Shown: positions 1 through 11,464 of the stretch, piece by piece | How positions within the stretch are numbered: position 1 is the stretch's first letter | Layout of the letters: each line of letters starts with the position of its first letter | Assembly: GCA_012845835.1 (NCBI GenBank) | Contig: JABAKD010000002.1 | Coordinates: 9,958,120 to 10,022,119, forward strand | Reading direction: 5' to 3' | Source of the DNA: Undaria pinnatifida | Taxonomy: Eukaryota > Sar > Phaeophyceae > Laminariales > Alariaceae | DNA length: 64,000 nucleotides | The notes under the pieces: model-generated | What the model was told of the DNA's origin: nothing | Seen by the model: the letters and a program-made list of their open reading frames with translations, nothing else | Database searches by the model: none | Program-made: the position numbers and the translations under genes

Positions 1-19
1 ATACCCAGGAAATGAAACG

Positions 20-178
20 GCTTGGATATATTGACAGAGGTCCGCCGTATATCCGGCCGACCTGCTATCCCGCCGTTTCAGGGGGGGAGAGTGTTAAAAG
101 GCTTGGATATTGAAAGGTCCGCCCGTATATCCGGCCGACCTGCTATCCCGCCGTTTCAGGGGGGGAGAGTGTTATAAG
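20..178. repeat. Two-copy tandem repeat, about 80 bp unit
   Basis: Units 20-100 and 101-178 both begin GCTTGGATAT and contain TATATCCGGCCGACCTGCTA and a G-rich stretch. They are nearly identical apart from small indels. The array may continue to the left of the window. Confidence 0.85.
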
Positions 179-248
179 GCTTAGTTTGGGTAAGCTATTG
201 GTTAACCTTTTGCAAGTGGTCAAACGGACTAATACCCCACTAATTCCT

Positions 249-357
249 TAACACTACGCTGCGCTGCTGGGCTATGTATAGCCGAACTGATCTGGGCTGG
301 ACGTGCCTTGTGATCCAACAGCGTAGTACCTGGTATGTGCATGCCTGGTGTACTATA
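249..357 (+). repeat. Dispersed repeat with CTACGCTGCGCTGCTGGGC core
   Basis: The same sequence recurs at 22767-22880, 22919-23048 and, shortened, 58069-58105: the core, then ATATAGCC, GATCTG(A/G)GCTGG and GTGATCCAACAGCGTAGTA. In the two later loci it follows the GC-hairpin family at 22312 and 57627, so they may be parts of one larger element. Confidence 0.75.
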
Positions 358-860
358 AGCCTCAAGGTCTTCGTTGGTTCTCCATAAAAAAAATAATAGA
401 TATCAATGTGACTTTGTGGTCTTCTAGTAGACCAAGATAGACTGTCCGCTTATAAGCCAGGTTTTCGTTGGTTGAATCCAGGGGTCATCGGAAAAAAGAT
501 GATCATAAAAAAATCGGTATACATATTTGTAACAAAATAGTACTAGTAGATACCACCACTGCAGCATGCTGCTGTGACATTGTGGTCTATTACAAAGACT
601 GTCCACTAATAATCCTGGCGGTCTTCGCTGGTTCGAATCCGGGCGATATCGAAAAAACAATGATCCTCAAAAAAAAACGATATATAGTTGTCAAAAAAAA
701 AAATAGATAGCAACGTGACTTTGTGGTCTAGTAGATAGACTGTACGCTTATAAGCCTGATTTTCGTTGGTTGAAGCCAGGTGTCATCGGGAAAAAAGATG
801 ATCCTCTTGAAAAAATCGATATATATTTTATATTAAAATTGGCAAACGTCAGCTGTGAGT
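358..860 (+). mobile_element. Cluster of tRNA-derived SINEs: one truncated and three longer copies
   Basis: A truncated tail at about 358-400 is followed by copies near 408-545, 576-700 and 713-860. Each starts GTGACxTTGTGGTCT, has AGACTGTxCG, then a T-arm/B-box sequence (GGTTCGAATCC exact at 630; GGTTGAA variants in the others), and ends in an A/T-rich tail such as GATCCTC(T)TGAAAAAATCGA. The A-box fits TRGYNNARNNGG best in the copy at 2698. These are internal Pol III promoter boxes, so the copies are SINEs rather than working tRNA genes. Confidence 0.75.
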
Positions 861-975
861 ACGACCGATTGAATGGTGGAAACTCAACTTTGCAAGCTGC
901 GTGGTACATCCATGTTTTGCTAATATACAGTAGTACTAGTAGCTGCACGTAAAAATATAGCACTGTGTAAACTTA

Positions 976-1238
976 TTGGGGGGACACAGAGTGCCCACTG
1001 CAGGTCTGCCAATTGAGCAGGTCCTCGGAGAGTACTCACTTTCTTTTCATTCGTAGAGACGTAGCTTTTTTCGATTCCACCAGACTAGAGCCCCGGATAG
1101 CTTCTGAGATCGGAGGCACGTGCCTCCGATCTATTTCCTAACTTTTCCGAATATAAAACGCCAACCTTATCATACGAAACTCATCCAAATGATCTCATAT
1201 TCGGATAATTACAGGCCTTTCGAGGCCGTATCTTAACA
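976..1238. repeat. Direct repeat, left copy (partner 1489-1739)
   Basis: About 255 bases shared with 1489-1739 at high identity, from TTGGGGGGACACAGAG to CCGTATCTTAACA. Each copy carries a perfect 26-bp palindrome, AGATCGGAGGCAC and its complement, at 1107-1132 and 1615-1640. The 250 bases between the copies hold a tRNA-like sequence on the minus strand and no gene. Solo or flanking terminal repeats of a small element are possible; no TG...CA ends are evident. Confidence 0.8.
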
Positions 1239-1419
1239 CTACTAGCCCACCCTGATGAGTCGCATATATATGCAGAAATATGGGAGATTCGGGGAAACTC
1301 CGGTTCTTCGAACTAGAGCATAATGAGTCGAAGATGCGGCTCCTCAAAACCCACTCCCACACCTCTAATGGTCTGGCTATGGAGCCAGGAACACGCCAAG
1401 AAAAGCAGTTGAAATAAAC

Positions 1420-1492
1420 GAAGAAGTGGGATTCGAACCCACGACCCAAAAAACCCATGGTCTGTCGACGACGCCATTTGTTAAGAACTTGG
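1420..1492 (-). repeat. tRNA-like (SINE head or tRNA pseudogene)
   Basis: On the minus strand there is a perfect five-pair T arm, GTGGG-TTCGAAT-CCCAC, preceded by a D-arm-like TGGCGTCGTCGACA. The acceptor ends do not pair and no clean anticodon stem is visible, so I do not call a working tRNA. Confidence 0.5.
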
Positions 1493-1739
1493 GGGGACAC
1501 AGAGGGCCCCCTGCAAGTCTGCCAATTGAGCAGGTCCTCGGAGAGTACTCACTTTCTTTTCATTCGTAGAGACGTAGCTTTATTCGATTCCACCAGAGCC
1601 CCGGATAGCTTCTGAGATCGGAGGCACGTGCCTCCGATCTATTTCCTAACTTTCCCGAATATAAAACGCCAACCTTATCATACGAAACCCATCCAAATGA
1701 TCTCATATTCGGATAGCCTTTTCAGGCCGTATCTTAACA
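1489..1739. repeat. Direct repeat, right copy (partner 976-1238)
   Basis: See the left copy: same 26-bp palindrome at 1615-1640, and TCGTAGAGACGTAGCTTTATT where the left copy has a T-rich variant. It ends directly before the SINE at 1764. Confidence 0.8.
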
Positions 1740-1763
1740 ACAGGTAGATACCACTGCTGCTGT

Positions 1764-2690
1764 GACATTGTGTTCTATTAATGGTAGATAGACTGTCCGT
1801 TATTAATCCTGGCCTTAGCTGGTTCGAATCCGGGTGTCATTGGAAAGAAAAAATATTCTCAGGCCATTTCTTATACTGTCGGATTCCGCCAGTCGAAAAC
1901 GGCCCTTTTCGACTGGACTTCGACTGGGTTCTTCTGGTCCTTCTTATCGTCAGTCGAGTCGATTTTATACCTTTTGTGCTCTTCCTAGAGGCGGTTGGTG
2001 TGAGGGGGTACAGCTGTATGACAGTTGAAAATCGGTTAGCAGCTCTGTGCTTCGCGCGTTCTTCACGAGAAACTTCACGCGCAACGAACCTTCGTCCAAG
2101 CGGGTTGGTGGCGTTGGGCTTAGCCGAAAGCCGCCAAAGCTACGTTCGTGGCGTTGCACTCAGCCGAGAGCCGCCAAAGCTGCAGCAGGCGTAGCCGTTG
2201 TTGGCAAAATGGCATCGATAATGCGCGCTACTGCTGTCGTGTCATACACGCTGCTGGCGAGCGGAGCTAGGAGTACGCCACGCTGACTTGCGGCGAGAAC
2301 CAACACCAGTGATAGCCAAGGCAGCGTCGACGCTGTTGTATCATACTGCTGCGTGGTACCTGGTATGATGGGTGTATGGTGTGTTTTGTGGTGGGATGAG
2401 CGATATGCGATGGGTTTAAAATCAGGTGTAAAACTTTTTCCACTGACTTTTTCGACTGACAGATCCAGTCGAAAAAGTCAAGTTTTTCGACTGGATCCCC
2501 TAGTCGGAAAACTCAGTCGAGAAAAGTTGAGTCGCAAAAGCCCTTTTTCGACTGTGTAAGAAAGGCTCATTTGGGCTTCAGTCGAAAATCGCCGTTTTCG
2601 ACTGACAAATCCGACTGTTGTACAAGAAATGGCCTCATGAAAAATCGATACCTGGTATTTATTTAAATTTTATTTGTAAAAAAAAAAAGA
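1764..2690 (+). mobile_element. tRNA-derived SINE split by a DNA-transposon-like insertion
   Basis: The SINE head is at 1764-1861 (exact B box GGTTCGAATCC near 1821) and its tail resumes at 2635 with TCATGAAAAATCGATA, equivalent to CTTGAAAAAATCGATA in the copy at 713. The insert is the TIR element 1862-2634. Confidence 0.78.
1862..2634. mobile_element. Non-autonomous TIR element (PIF/Harbinger-like MITE), copy 1
   Basis: 773 bp. The ends are imperfect terminal inverted repeats of about 42 bp starting GGCCATTTCTTA and running into CAGTCGAAAACGGCC. The element is flanked by TCA on both sides, a 3-bp target duplication inside a SINE. The interior repeats TTTTCGACTG/CAGTCGAAAA many times and includes an internal duplication around 2100-2185 not present in copy 2. 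No transposase. A GGCC end and a 3-bp duplication suggest the PIF/Harbinger superfamily; that assignment is inferred. Confidence 0.85.
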
Positions 2691-2697
2691 TATCAAT

Positions 2698-2830
2698 GTG
2701 ACGTTGTGGTCTAGCAGGTAGACTGTCCGATTATAAGCTTGGACTTCGTTGGTTCGAATCTGGGTGTCTTCGGGAAAACGAAGTAATCCCCATAAAAAAA
2801 TCGTTATATATTTTCAACAAAAATAGATAA
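2698..2830 (+). mobile_element. tRNA-derived SINE, best-preserved A and B boxes
   Basis: TGGTCTAGCAGG fits the Pol III A box and GGTTCGAATCT the B box, about 45 bases apart. The tail is A-rich with CCCCATAAAAAAATCG. Same family as the cluster at 358-860. Confidence 0.75.
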
Positions 2831-2984
2831 GGTGGAGCAAGAAATCAAAGAAAAGCTGGACCGTTCCGCAAGTAAGCTGGACCGTCCGACCCCGGAGATG
2901 CCAGGGATGCACCAACCGAGCGCTTTCAGCAGAAATACCCAAGTAAGTCTATTTTAGAGCAGACAACTGCTTTCATTTTTTTAT

Positions 2985-3600
2985 TTAATTTTTTATCCTC
3001 CAGTAAACGGGGAAAATATAGCTTGATATAAGAGCCATGGAAAGCGAGCGTTTTTGGGCGCCTTCTGTACACGATGCAAGTCTGTCTACGAGGAGTGCGT
3101 GAATACTTGGGATTGGGGAGTTTTGATAGGCACGTAGAGCGAGCGTTTTTAGATTATCACGCAAAGGCCTACGTAGAGCCCAAGAGCAAAAAAACAAAGC
3201 GGCTGTGGCTGAGAATATTCCCTTAGGTGCTAACCTGTAGGTTATTTTATGTCAGAAACAATGCGCGCAGATCTCCACCGAACCTGATCCCCAGGGATCA
3301 AGTGGGGTCGACATACTCACGCATCCGTACACAATGGCAGCTTGCGCTCCTGGCGTAGTAACGGTGACCGCCGCGGGGACAGCTCGCGGCTGTCGTTACC
3401 ACGGTAACTGAAGGATACGCCAGCTAGCAGCGCTGGATTGCGAACACAATTGAGATAAATTGACGCACATGTACTTATTGATGAAAATACGTGGAAGTGG
3501 CGAGCCTAAACCAATGATTTTATTGATCCTATTAATAAGCATTTACGTGCTTGTAGACAGACTTTCATCGTCTATAGAAGGCGCCCGCTGCCAAGGAACG
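2985..3600. repeat. Dispersed retroposon-like repeat copies (GGACAGCTCGCGCTGTCG family)
   Basis: The stretch 3375-3520 shares GGGACAGCTCGCGGCTGTCG, CAGCGCTGGATTGCGAA, AAATTGACGCAC and AAAATACGTGGAAGTG with 50320-50530, and in reverse with 38130-38310. The piece at 15100-15245 has only the 3' end. A short inverted match (GTAGACAGACTT...GAAGGCGCCC) links 3058-3090 and 3549-3583. No coding sequence seen. Confidence 0.65.
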
Positions 3601-3635
3601 TCGATTTGGCGTCGAGGCTCAATCTCTCCCAGGGT

Positions 3636-3805
3636 TTTTCACGGATCATGTCCCAACCCGCGGATCGTGTCAGGAGGTTATCAAAATCTCGCGGGTCGAG
3701 TAGGGTCGGGTCAGAAGGTGTTCGGCATATCACGGGAGGGGTCGGGTCGGATCAGAAGATGTTCAAATCTCGCCGGTTACCCTGACTCGACCTGACTCGC
3801 AAAAA
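3636..3805. repeat. GGGTCGGGTCG-rich dispersed repeat, copy 1
   Basis: Family of four in the window (3636-3805, 30088-30290, 41890-42085, 43620-43830), all with CGCGGGTCGGGTC, GACCCGACCCGAC and spacers such as GTGAGATTTG. All are GC-rich and self-complementary. No ORF of interest. Confidence 0.75.
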
Positions 3806-6800
3806 GCCCCCAATGGTCCTCACCATGATTGGTCGTTACATGGGACAAAGCATGGGACGCGACCCTGAGCACCGTTTCTTCCGCCATTTCTTATATCATG
3901 AGAAAACGATCTTCATTCTCATACGACCGAAATTCTGAGGTGCGGACGCCCGCCGTTAGAGAAGCTTGACAAGTGAGTCAACAGAATGGTACACGTAAGC
4001 ACAACGTGGAAGCAGCAGTGTCACTATAGCACCGCCATCACACTTGGTTGGCCGGGGAGTCAGGGGTGGCTACGAGTGGAGAGAGGTTGTGCACCCTTCT
4101 GTTGCCTCCAACTCATCGACGCGCGTCAGAAGAAACAGAAAAATGCGCTGTACGGTACAAAACGCTGAGACGACGCCCAACCGGATGCAAAACGCTGCCC
4201 GACATTTGAAGCACTTGATGTTTAACCCTGTTGGGATCCTAGGACCCATGTGGCATGTCTAGGAACAACAGCAAAAAAACGACGAGGACGATGTAGTCAC
4301 GCGATCGCACTAGGAACGGCGCGCAGCCACAAGAGTATCACCATGCGGCGCGTGTGTGTCGTCCAGCTCCATGTCGCGCAGTTTAGACACATCCGCTACG
4401 CCGTCAGGTTGGGTTGCTTCCTGTGGCCGATGCTACGATCGCCATACCACCATTTGGACACGTTTTCCCTCTCAAGTCCTGAAGGGGTAAATAAGTCCGG
4501 CGGGTTCAACACAAAGCCCTCCGTGAGGGCGACGGTCCAACTCGACTCCATCCGCATAAAGGAGCGTGACGGAGGGGAGGAAGTCGCCATGTGGTGACAT
4601 CAAATTGCGTCAAGCAACGACAATCAGTAATCGGCCAACGACCCTCTTTTTGGGGGCCCCTTTCTACTGTGACCAAAACACAACACGTGCGATCTTACCA
4701 ACCGTCTGTAAATAGGAATAGAGGAAGAGCGGGGAGTAGCACATGACATTGTACTGCAATGCCGTGCACCCCCCCCACGTTCTACTTCGGACAAACCCTT
4801 ATCCCGGCAGTCCGGGGTGTTTGGTTTGTTGGGCCATGCTGTATTCGTCAATATTGTAATATATTCCGATGCGTTTCCCCTCTCAAGTCCTGAAGCGGAT
4901 AAGGTGTGTCACCTTAACATTTAGGCACATGCTACCATGGAGGGTGAGCTCATTTTTTTCCAAGCCTCGTTCGCCCCTTGAGGTCCTCATATACCTCACC
5001 AAAAACATTGATTTTGAGAAAAACACAAAATGCAACCCGATGCACTAAAATCCATACGGCCTACTTATACAGACATGAAATAACATTACGATTCATGAAA
5101 TATCACGAAACAAGGATAGCATTCCGACGATGTTGGGTCGAGGAGCCCCGTCATTCATAAATGTTTTAGCCAAAAATCGCTATTGCCCTGCCTATAGCAC
5201 CTGTCTTTACAAAAATCACGATCGGGCACATGGTCGCAAGTCTACAGTGCCTGTGGCGGCGCAAGAAACACAGTACAACGGATAGTTTGTCGTTGCGTGC
5301 AAACACCAACACAACCGGCAAAGGGCAAAACTTCACAGCGTGGCGCGAGGTGGCCGTACACTCAACTAGGCGCCCCCTACGTTCGGTACGAGCCCCTCTG
5401 CCGTCCGATGCATCATCAGTCTGTCCCATCTGTGCCCCCCTGTACTAGTAAGCCGCGGCCGTTCCCAACCACGAAAGGAACAAAAAAAACTGATGATAAC
5501 CTCGACAGGCCCGCGACCTTTGAGCCAGCCAGCCTATGCCGTGGTCTATACCATCATGTCGTCCCAGGCAGCGTCACTGTTGCAGACCAACGCCTCGACC
5601 TCGGTTCTGTAAATAGGGTGGTGGGGGAAACGAGCGTGCGGAGGCATGGGTTACTTCCGACACTGAATTTTCTGCGCAGCAACTATCCAGTGAATGGTGT
5701 GGATCATCCTTGCTCGATACTTTATTCACAGCGCGATACGGATCCAGTGGCTGGTGTTGATTAGCCTTGCTGTGTACTCGGAGGGAAGAGGCCATCGAGG
5801 CGACCTCTCTGGGGTGGACCTATTGAGGGAAGGTCCAAGCATCCGACCACCGCCCCCACCCCCCCCCATCGACATTACCACCAGCATCGCTATTGTAGCA
5901 GTGTTCTCTTCTATTCGTGGGCCACAGAGGAGGCCACAGAGCTTTTCTCTATGATATCCCCTATCCCACCATGCATTAATCACAGCACAAGCACCATAAC
6001 CGCGATGTATACTATCTATAGGATACGGGCAGCATAAAATGTTCCTGGCGCTCCCCAGTTCGGAGATCTCCACCTCAACCAAGCACTACCTTTGATGAAA
6101 GAATGAAGGTACAACCAGAAATTACCCATTCCCCGGCCTAGGTACACAAAAATATGCATTTCAAAACGAGAACGACATTCCGACGGCATTGGATCCTCGG
6201 CAGTGACAAGAAAAAAACTAGCCGAAAACTGCTACCTCTACCTTGGCGTCACGATCACCATCACCACCCCCAACCCCAATCGCCGTCCCCACCCCCGTTC
6301 CGCCACCTCCAACACCCCCAACCCCATCAACATTGCCACCCCAATCCCCATCGCCATTTACCACCACCATCACTGACGTAGCAGTTTTCTCTTCTACAGT
6401 AGCAACCTCTTTGGTCACTGTATCATTGCTGTTGGGGATAATCTGATTGGGACTTGTTCGGGTTTTTCGTGAGACGCATGCCACGAAAGGGGTACAGCAA
6501 TACCTCTTTTTGTCCAAAAATACTTCAGGCTCACACGACTCCTCAAAATAGACTAACAAACGATGCCCAATATCATTTGGGCACCAGTTGTCTTTTGCGA
6601 TGTCATGAGGAATGTTCGTCGTATTGCGCTTTCAGTTGGCCTCAAAGTGCTCTTTCGGGGAAACACAGAGCTCCTCAAGTAAGATGAGAAACCTATAGGC
6701 GCTACCTCCACCGTAGCACACATCTTAACTTACAAAAGGGTTAAGGCACGACTAGCAGTGTTAGGTCACCACTATTAATAGGTCACAACTATTTCCGTCT
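3806..6800. other. Intergenic stretch, no gene supported
   Basis: Frames here are short and lack splice-bounded coding signal. It holds diverged pieces of the GACGCGTGCTACG element family (for example 4975-5215 with GAGGAGCCCCGTCATTCAT, and 6640-6715 with GCTACCTCCACCGTAGCAC) and a duplicated C/A-rich segment (5850-5925 and 6330-6400, both with AGCAGT(G/T)TTCTCTTCTA). The last exon of the ferredoxin-domain gene may lie between 6400 and 6800. Confidence 0.5.
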
Positions 6801-6817
6801 TGTATCCCCAATCTCAC

Positions 6818-9800
6818 CTCCCGTCATCAGGGACCGGTACCATGCATGACAACACCACCTCGCCGTCCACCTCCGCCATGCACGCTTCGCATTGGCCCGT
6901 CAGGCAAAACGTGTTGTCGATAGTCATGGCTCCGCAGTCCACCGCGCTCTTCAGCAAGCTAGAGCCTGCACACGACATAACCTGCGCAAAAAGCCCACGC
7001 ATACAAAGGCAAAAACCTAAAAAAACATCGGGGAAAAAAGAGAGCAAAACACGAAAAAAACGAAATAGAAACGAAAACAACATCGTATGCTATGGAGCAT
7101 ACTTTGGAGTATGATACCTGGTACGCGAGAACACAATAAACGCCAAAAAAAAAACGCAAGAACACGCAAAAACAAACAACGCGAACCAACATGTCCGATG
7201 CGAAAATGATACAAGGTACACAACTGGCCAGCCATACACCCAATACGATACCAAGACCAGCACTCCGTTGCGGACGGGATGCTATTACTTCTATATTTAG
7301 CAGGCACATGCGTACAGTAATAATCGACAGTAAAACGTGCGCAATAGACAGTAATAGATCAGGCACGTATATACATGCAATACATACCAGTATCTAGTTA
7401 TACCACCTCTGTATTCCATTAACCGCAGTCAACGAAGCTCTGCTGAGAACAGGACGAAAGCAGTAATGGATTCACCTCTCCCCCTCCTCCCACATAATAT
7501 GTCTATCAGTTTCCCCCCCGCCCCGGCCGATCGCAAAACAAGCAGGCGACGGACGCATCACGCAGCTCGAATAGCTGAGTGTCGACCGATGAATCTGGCG
7601 AAGTCACAGCCGACGTATTTGTATCCTATTTTTTTGGTGTTAGTTTTTTTGTGTGCTACACGGCTGACACGATTTGAATTACTGTAGATTTTAGCTGGAA
7701 ATGACCGGGAAGTACCCTCGAACAACTTGATAAAATCAACAACAACAAACAGCAAAAACAGCATTGGTTAAAAAACTCTACACATCGGAAATATCACGAT
7801 CTAGAGCATATAGATCACGTAGATCATATAGATCATATAGAAATATACAGATCATATAGGTTAGGTTTAGACAGACCATATAGATCATACAGTATAGACC
7901 CTTCATATGTCGGCATGGTACGCTGCACAGGATCTGTGTAGTACAGAAAATTCCAACGTGTTTTTATACATCATTCAGACCGCCCGGCTCTCACACAGCA
8001 ACACGATATATAGGTCATGCAGATCATATAGGTCATGCAGATCATATAGACCAGGGATCTATGTTCCCTGAAGGACAAAGATCATCTATATATCATCTAT
8101 AGATCATCAATAGGGATCTCAACAGTCCCATGTGTGCCAAACTCGCCTCGTCTTCGAAGGGTTGCCACACGACCGACACCTCAAGCGTATCTGGCCCCGC
8201 CTCCACCGTGTCATTGAGAAAAGATCCCACAGGAAGACCTCTCTCTGACCCCGTCAAAGCCGCCATGAAAAACTCCTGAGCCCAAGTACAGAATAAATCC
8301 GACGACGCGAGTTGGCGAGGGAAGAAAATGCTGAAACCTTCCCGCGACAAAAATGAAATGCGCGTACCGTACCCGTGGAGAGGGGCAAGGAGTGCCCGCC
8401 AGTGCATGCTACCCTGGATGTGAGTTACGAAAGGGAGGGAGCTCGAGAAGTAGGACAAAAGTAATACTGGTAGATGGGATGGACAAAAAACAAACAAACA
8501 AACAAACAAACAAACAAACAAACAAACAAACAAACAAACAAACAAACAAACAAACAAACCAACAAACCAACACACAAACAAACAAACAAACAAACAAACA
8601 AACAAACAAACAAACAAACAAACAAACAAACAAACAAACAAACAAACAAACAAACAAACAAACAAACAAACAAACAAACAAACAAACAAACAAACAAACA
8701 AACAAACAAACAAACAAACAACAAACAAACAAACAAACAAACAAACAAACAAACAAACAAACAAACAAACAAACAAACAAACAAACAAACAAACAAACAA
8801 ACAAACAAACAAACAAACAAACAAACAAACAAACAAACAAACAAACAAACAAACAAACAAACAAACAAACAAACAAACAAACAAACAACAACAAACAAAC
8901 AAACAAACAAACAAACAAACAAACAAACAAACAAACAAACAAACAAACAAACAAACAAACAAACAAACAAACAAACAAACAAACAAACAAACAAACAAAC
9001 AAACAAACAAACAAACAAACAAACAAACAAACAAACAAACAAACAAACAAACAAACAAACAAACAAACAAACAAACAAACAAACAAACAAACAAACAAAC
9101 AAACAAACAACAAACAAACAAACAAACAAACAAACCCATGAAAAAGAGAGAACTAAACAAGAACATAAGGCGAACTCGAACTATTTCGGGTACGTCAAGA
9201 AACTTGCAGTAAGAAATGGTGCTCACCGGCGAGCACTACACTAAATACTACGGGCATATAGAATAAAACGCGTGCCACTATAGAGGTATCGAAGGTATAC
9301 CACTCATTGGCTAATTTATTTGCTGATTTGTTGACGGGGTTCCTTGTCACAAAACGGTATGAACGCTATTCTTGTTTGGCAATACAATGACCTTGTATGC
9401 CTAGGCCGCAAACATGGTGGCAGCTCCAGGCTATGTCTTGCTGCGCTGTGCTGCCGTATCATACGCGCAAGGCTGCCTTGGCTGGGAAGCGTGATCGTCC
9501 ATTTTTTCAAGGGCAAAATACTTTTTTCCCTGCACGTCTAAAAACATATGGCGTTTTAGTGTGGAAGAATCCAATCCAAGACAACAGGGCCAGCTATCAC
9601 ACCCTCGTCATCTTGCGTAACGAAAAACGGAACTCGAACGCGAAAACCAACAACGAGCAAACACGTACACAGTAACCTAATCCACCGAATCTATGTATCA
9701 GAGAAAGACGGGTGCTACGATAGAGGTTCCCCACTTTTTTTTCTTAATACTACCCCTCGATTTGGGAGCTTAAGACCTCTCCCAAAGAAAGATTTGGAGA

Positions 9801-11464
9801 AAAAATAAAACTGATACCGCATGAAAATCCCATGGTCCAAGTACACAACGAGAATAATAAGAAAAACAAAAAAGTGGTCTACAGGTATTTTCGACGGATT
9901 TGAGTCACGGAGCTCGTCCTTCAGAAAAGAAAAAAAGCCAAAAAATGCTACCTCAACCGTAGCATGCGTCCTAGAGATACAATCATCTACGGCATACATT
10001 ATGAACGAGGCACACCGCAACATCTTGGTACCTCCAGGCATCCTTGGCGAAAAAGCATCACTTCGTCACTGCGGGGAAGCATCCGATTCGAAAGTGGTAC
10101 CATGGCGAGGGTATGGTTCACACTTTTTTTCCCACTGCCAAAATGATCCAACTCACATTTCAACAGTTTTCCCCTCAAAATGCCGGTACATTTTTACAGC
10201 AGAAACCCCGCGGTAACTTGACCCATTACTTTGCGACAAACTACAGCAGTTGGAAGTAATGTAGGACTATCATTACATTGATACGAGTATTGCATACGTC
10301 GGACATATCGCCGCTCCGCGTTCGGTTATCTGCTACTGTAGTTCTTTCTGGAACGATCTGTATGATCTAGCAAATTCAGGAACGACCTGTTTGATCTACA
10401 TATTTCAGGGACGATCTGTACGATCTAGATATTTAAGGAACGATTTGTAACTGGTCTATAGCTCATGTTACCGGGTGGGAGCCGTACGATCTGCATGATC
10501 TAGCATTTTTCCCGCGGTTGGATCTGTGCTAAATGCATACATATATACTGCAAAACATCTCACAACGGCAGGTACATTATCTGCGGTAGATGATCTATAT
10601 GATCTATATGATCGATCTACATTATCTAGATCGTGATTTTTCCGAGGTGTGGTGTTGTTTCCAGTACCAAAACGGGTTAAGGGTAAAACAGTAGCGGAAA
10701 CAGCAGCGGTTTGATCCGACTCACATCTCTTATTTGCTCCCCACTCTTCCTGGACCCGTCTTCGTTAAGGACGCTCACAATCTCTGTCTTATCCGGCACC
10801 ATGGTCGCCGTCAATCTGTTCCACATATGATGCACGAAGTCAGCAAGGTTTCCAACATGATGTATTGGCGGTTTGAGGTCGGTGCTGCACTGGCATCAGA
10901 ACTGTCACACGCAAACGTCCAGGAGCGGCCGCTTCACAGTCGGCACGAGGGGCGGGGGTGGGGGTTGTCCGCTAAGGGGCCATTACAGGCGACCATGGCG
11001 CAACAACAACAACAACAACAACAACAAAAGCAACAACGATACTGCTGTGCTCAGCAAGCATACGCCAGCACCGACGCATCTCCTTGCACGCCCCCCCCTC
11101 CCCACCCCGCTCTAGGTCATATGACTACGGCCATGGATGAATATCGAGTACCCCCCCCCCCTCCCCACCCCCCTCCCTCCCTGCTCCCTCAAGCCGACCC
11201 CATCCCCGCCCTCTTAACACACATAAGAAAAACTGGTCAACATAACCCAGTGTACGTAAGCACTCACCTTTCGCGTACGACGGTGCTTCTGCTCCAAGCT
11301 GCTCTTCGGCCCTGTTCAAGCGCATTAAATCGCCGCGCCCCTCCCCCCATCTCCCCGACCGCGGTCCTAACGAAGAAAGCCTGCCCACGGTGGTGGCCCA
11401 GAAGAACCGCAAATGCCGCCGCTGCTCCCGCCGCAAGCATTCTGCATTTTCTAGTAACCGCCAT
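6818..11464 (-). CDS. Plastid-targeted [2Fe-2S] ferredoxin-domain protein (4 exons seen, 3' end open)
   Basis: Exons read on the minus strand: 11464-11268, 10884-10725, 8275-8147 and 6981-6818. Phases match at every junction and give 216 codons plus two bases. Residues 1-28 are a signal peptide (basic start, Ala-rich hydrophobic core), followed by A29-F30-F31, the cleavage motif of plastid import through a secondary envelope. The C-terminal domain looks like a ferredoxin fold: a strand around LEVSVVWQPF, then SSLLKSAVDCG, then Cys188, 193, 196 and 208 (C-x4-C-x2-C-x11-C) to hold a [2Fe-2S] cluster. The x11 spacing resembles SdhB-like and oxidoreductase ferredoxin domains more than photosynthetic ferredoxin. 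Residues 67-160 are unrecognised. Exon 3 leaves by GAG/GCGAGT, a GC-AG intron; reading through instead gives a 17-residue tail and a stop at 8095-8093. The last exon is not settled: an acceptor near 6442 would add about nine residues. The electron partner is unknown. Confidence 0.78.
7795..8110. repeat. Degenerate AGATCATATAG tandem array
   Basis: Repeated 10-11 base words (GATCATATAG, GATCATGCAG) from 7795 to 8110, in the GC-AG intron and over the read-through stop of the ferredoxin-domain gene. Confidence 0.6.
8484..9135. repeat. (CAAA)n tetranucleotide tract, about 650 bp
   Basis: Near-perfect CAAA repeats, with only a few point changes around 8562-8575 and three one-base losses (CAA units near 8719, 8887 and 9110). 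It lies in intron 2 of the ferredoxin-domain gene. The long frames through it on both strands are artefacts of a repeat without stops. Confidence 0.97.
9707..9970. mobile_element. TIR element, GACGCGTGCTACG family, copy 1
   Basis: Begins GACGGGTGCTACGA and ends CCGTAGCATGCGTC, the family's inverted termini with a few changes. 264 bp, no coding capacity. Related full copies lie at 31351-31984 and 36351-36640. Confidence 0.65.
10320..10645. repeat. GATC-rich dispersed repeat, related to 46260-46505
   Basis: Shares CCGGGTGGGAGCCG(T/C)ACGATCTGCATGATCT, then CGGTTGGATCTGT and GATCTATATGA(T/C)C and ends CTAGATCGTGAT with the copy in NSE4 intron 5. Confidence 0.65.

Noticed and set aside
1420-1492. 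Functional tRNA gene
   Set aside because: The T arm is perfect, but the acceptor does not pair and no anticodon arm is clear.
8093-9244. Long ORFs through the CAAA tract (up to 377 codons)
   Set aside because: The repeat has no stop in any frame; only the exon 8275-8147 next to it is real.
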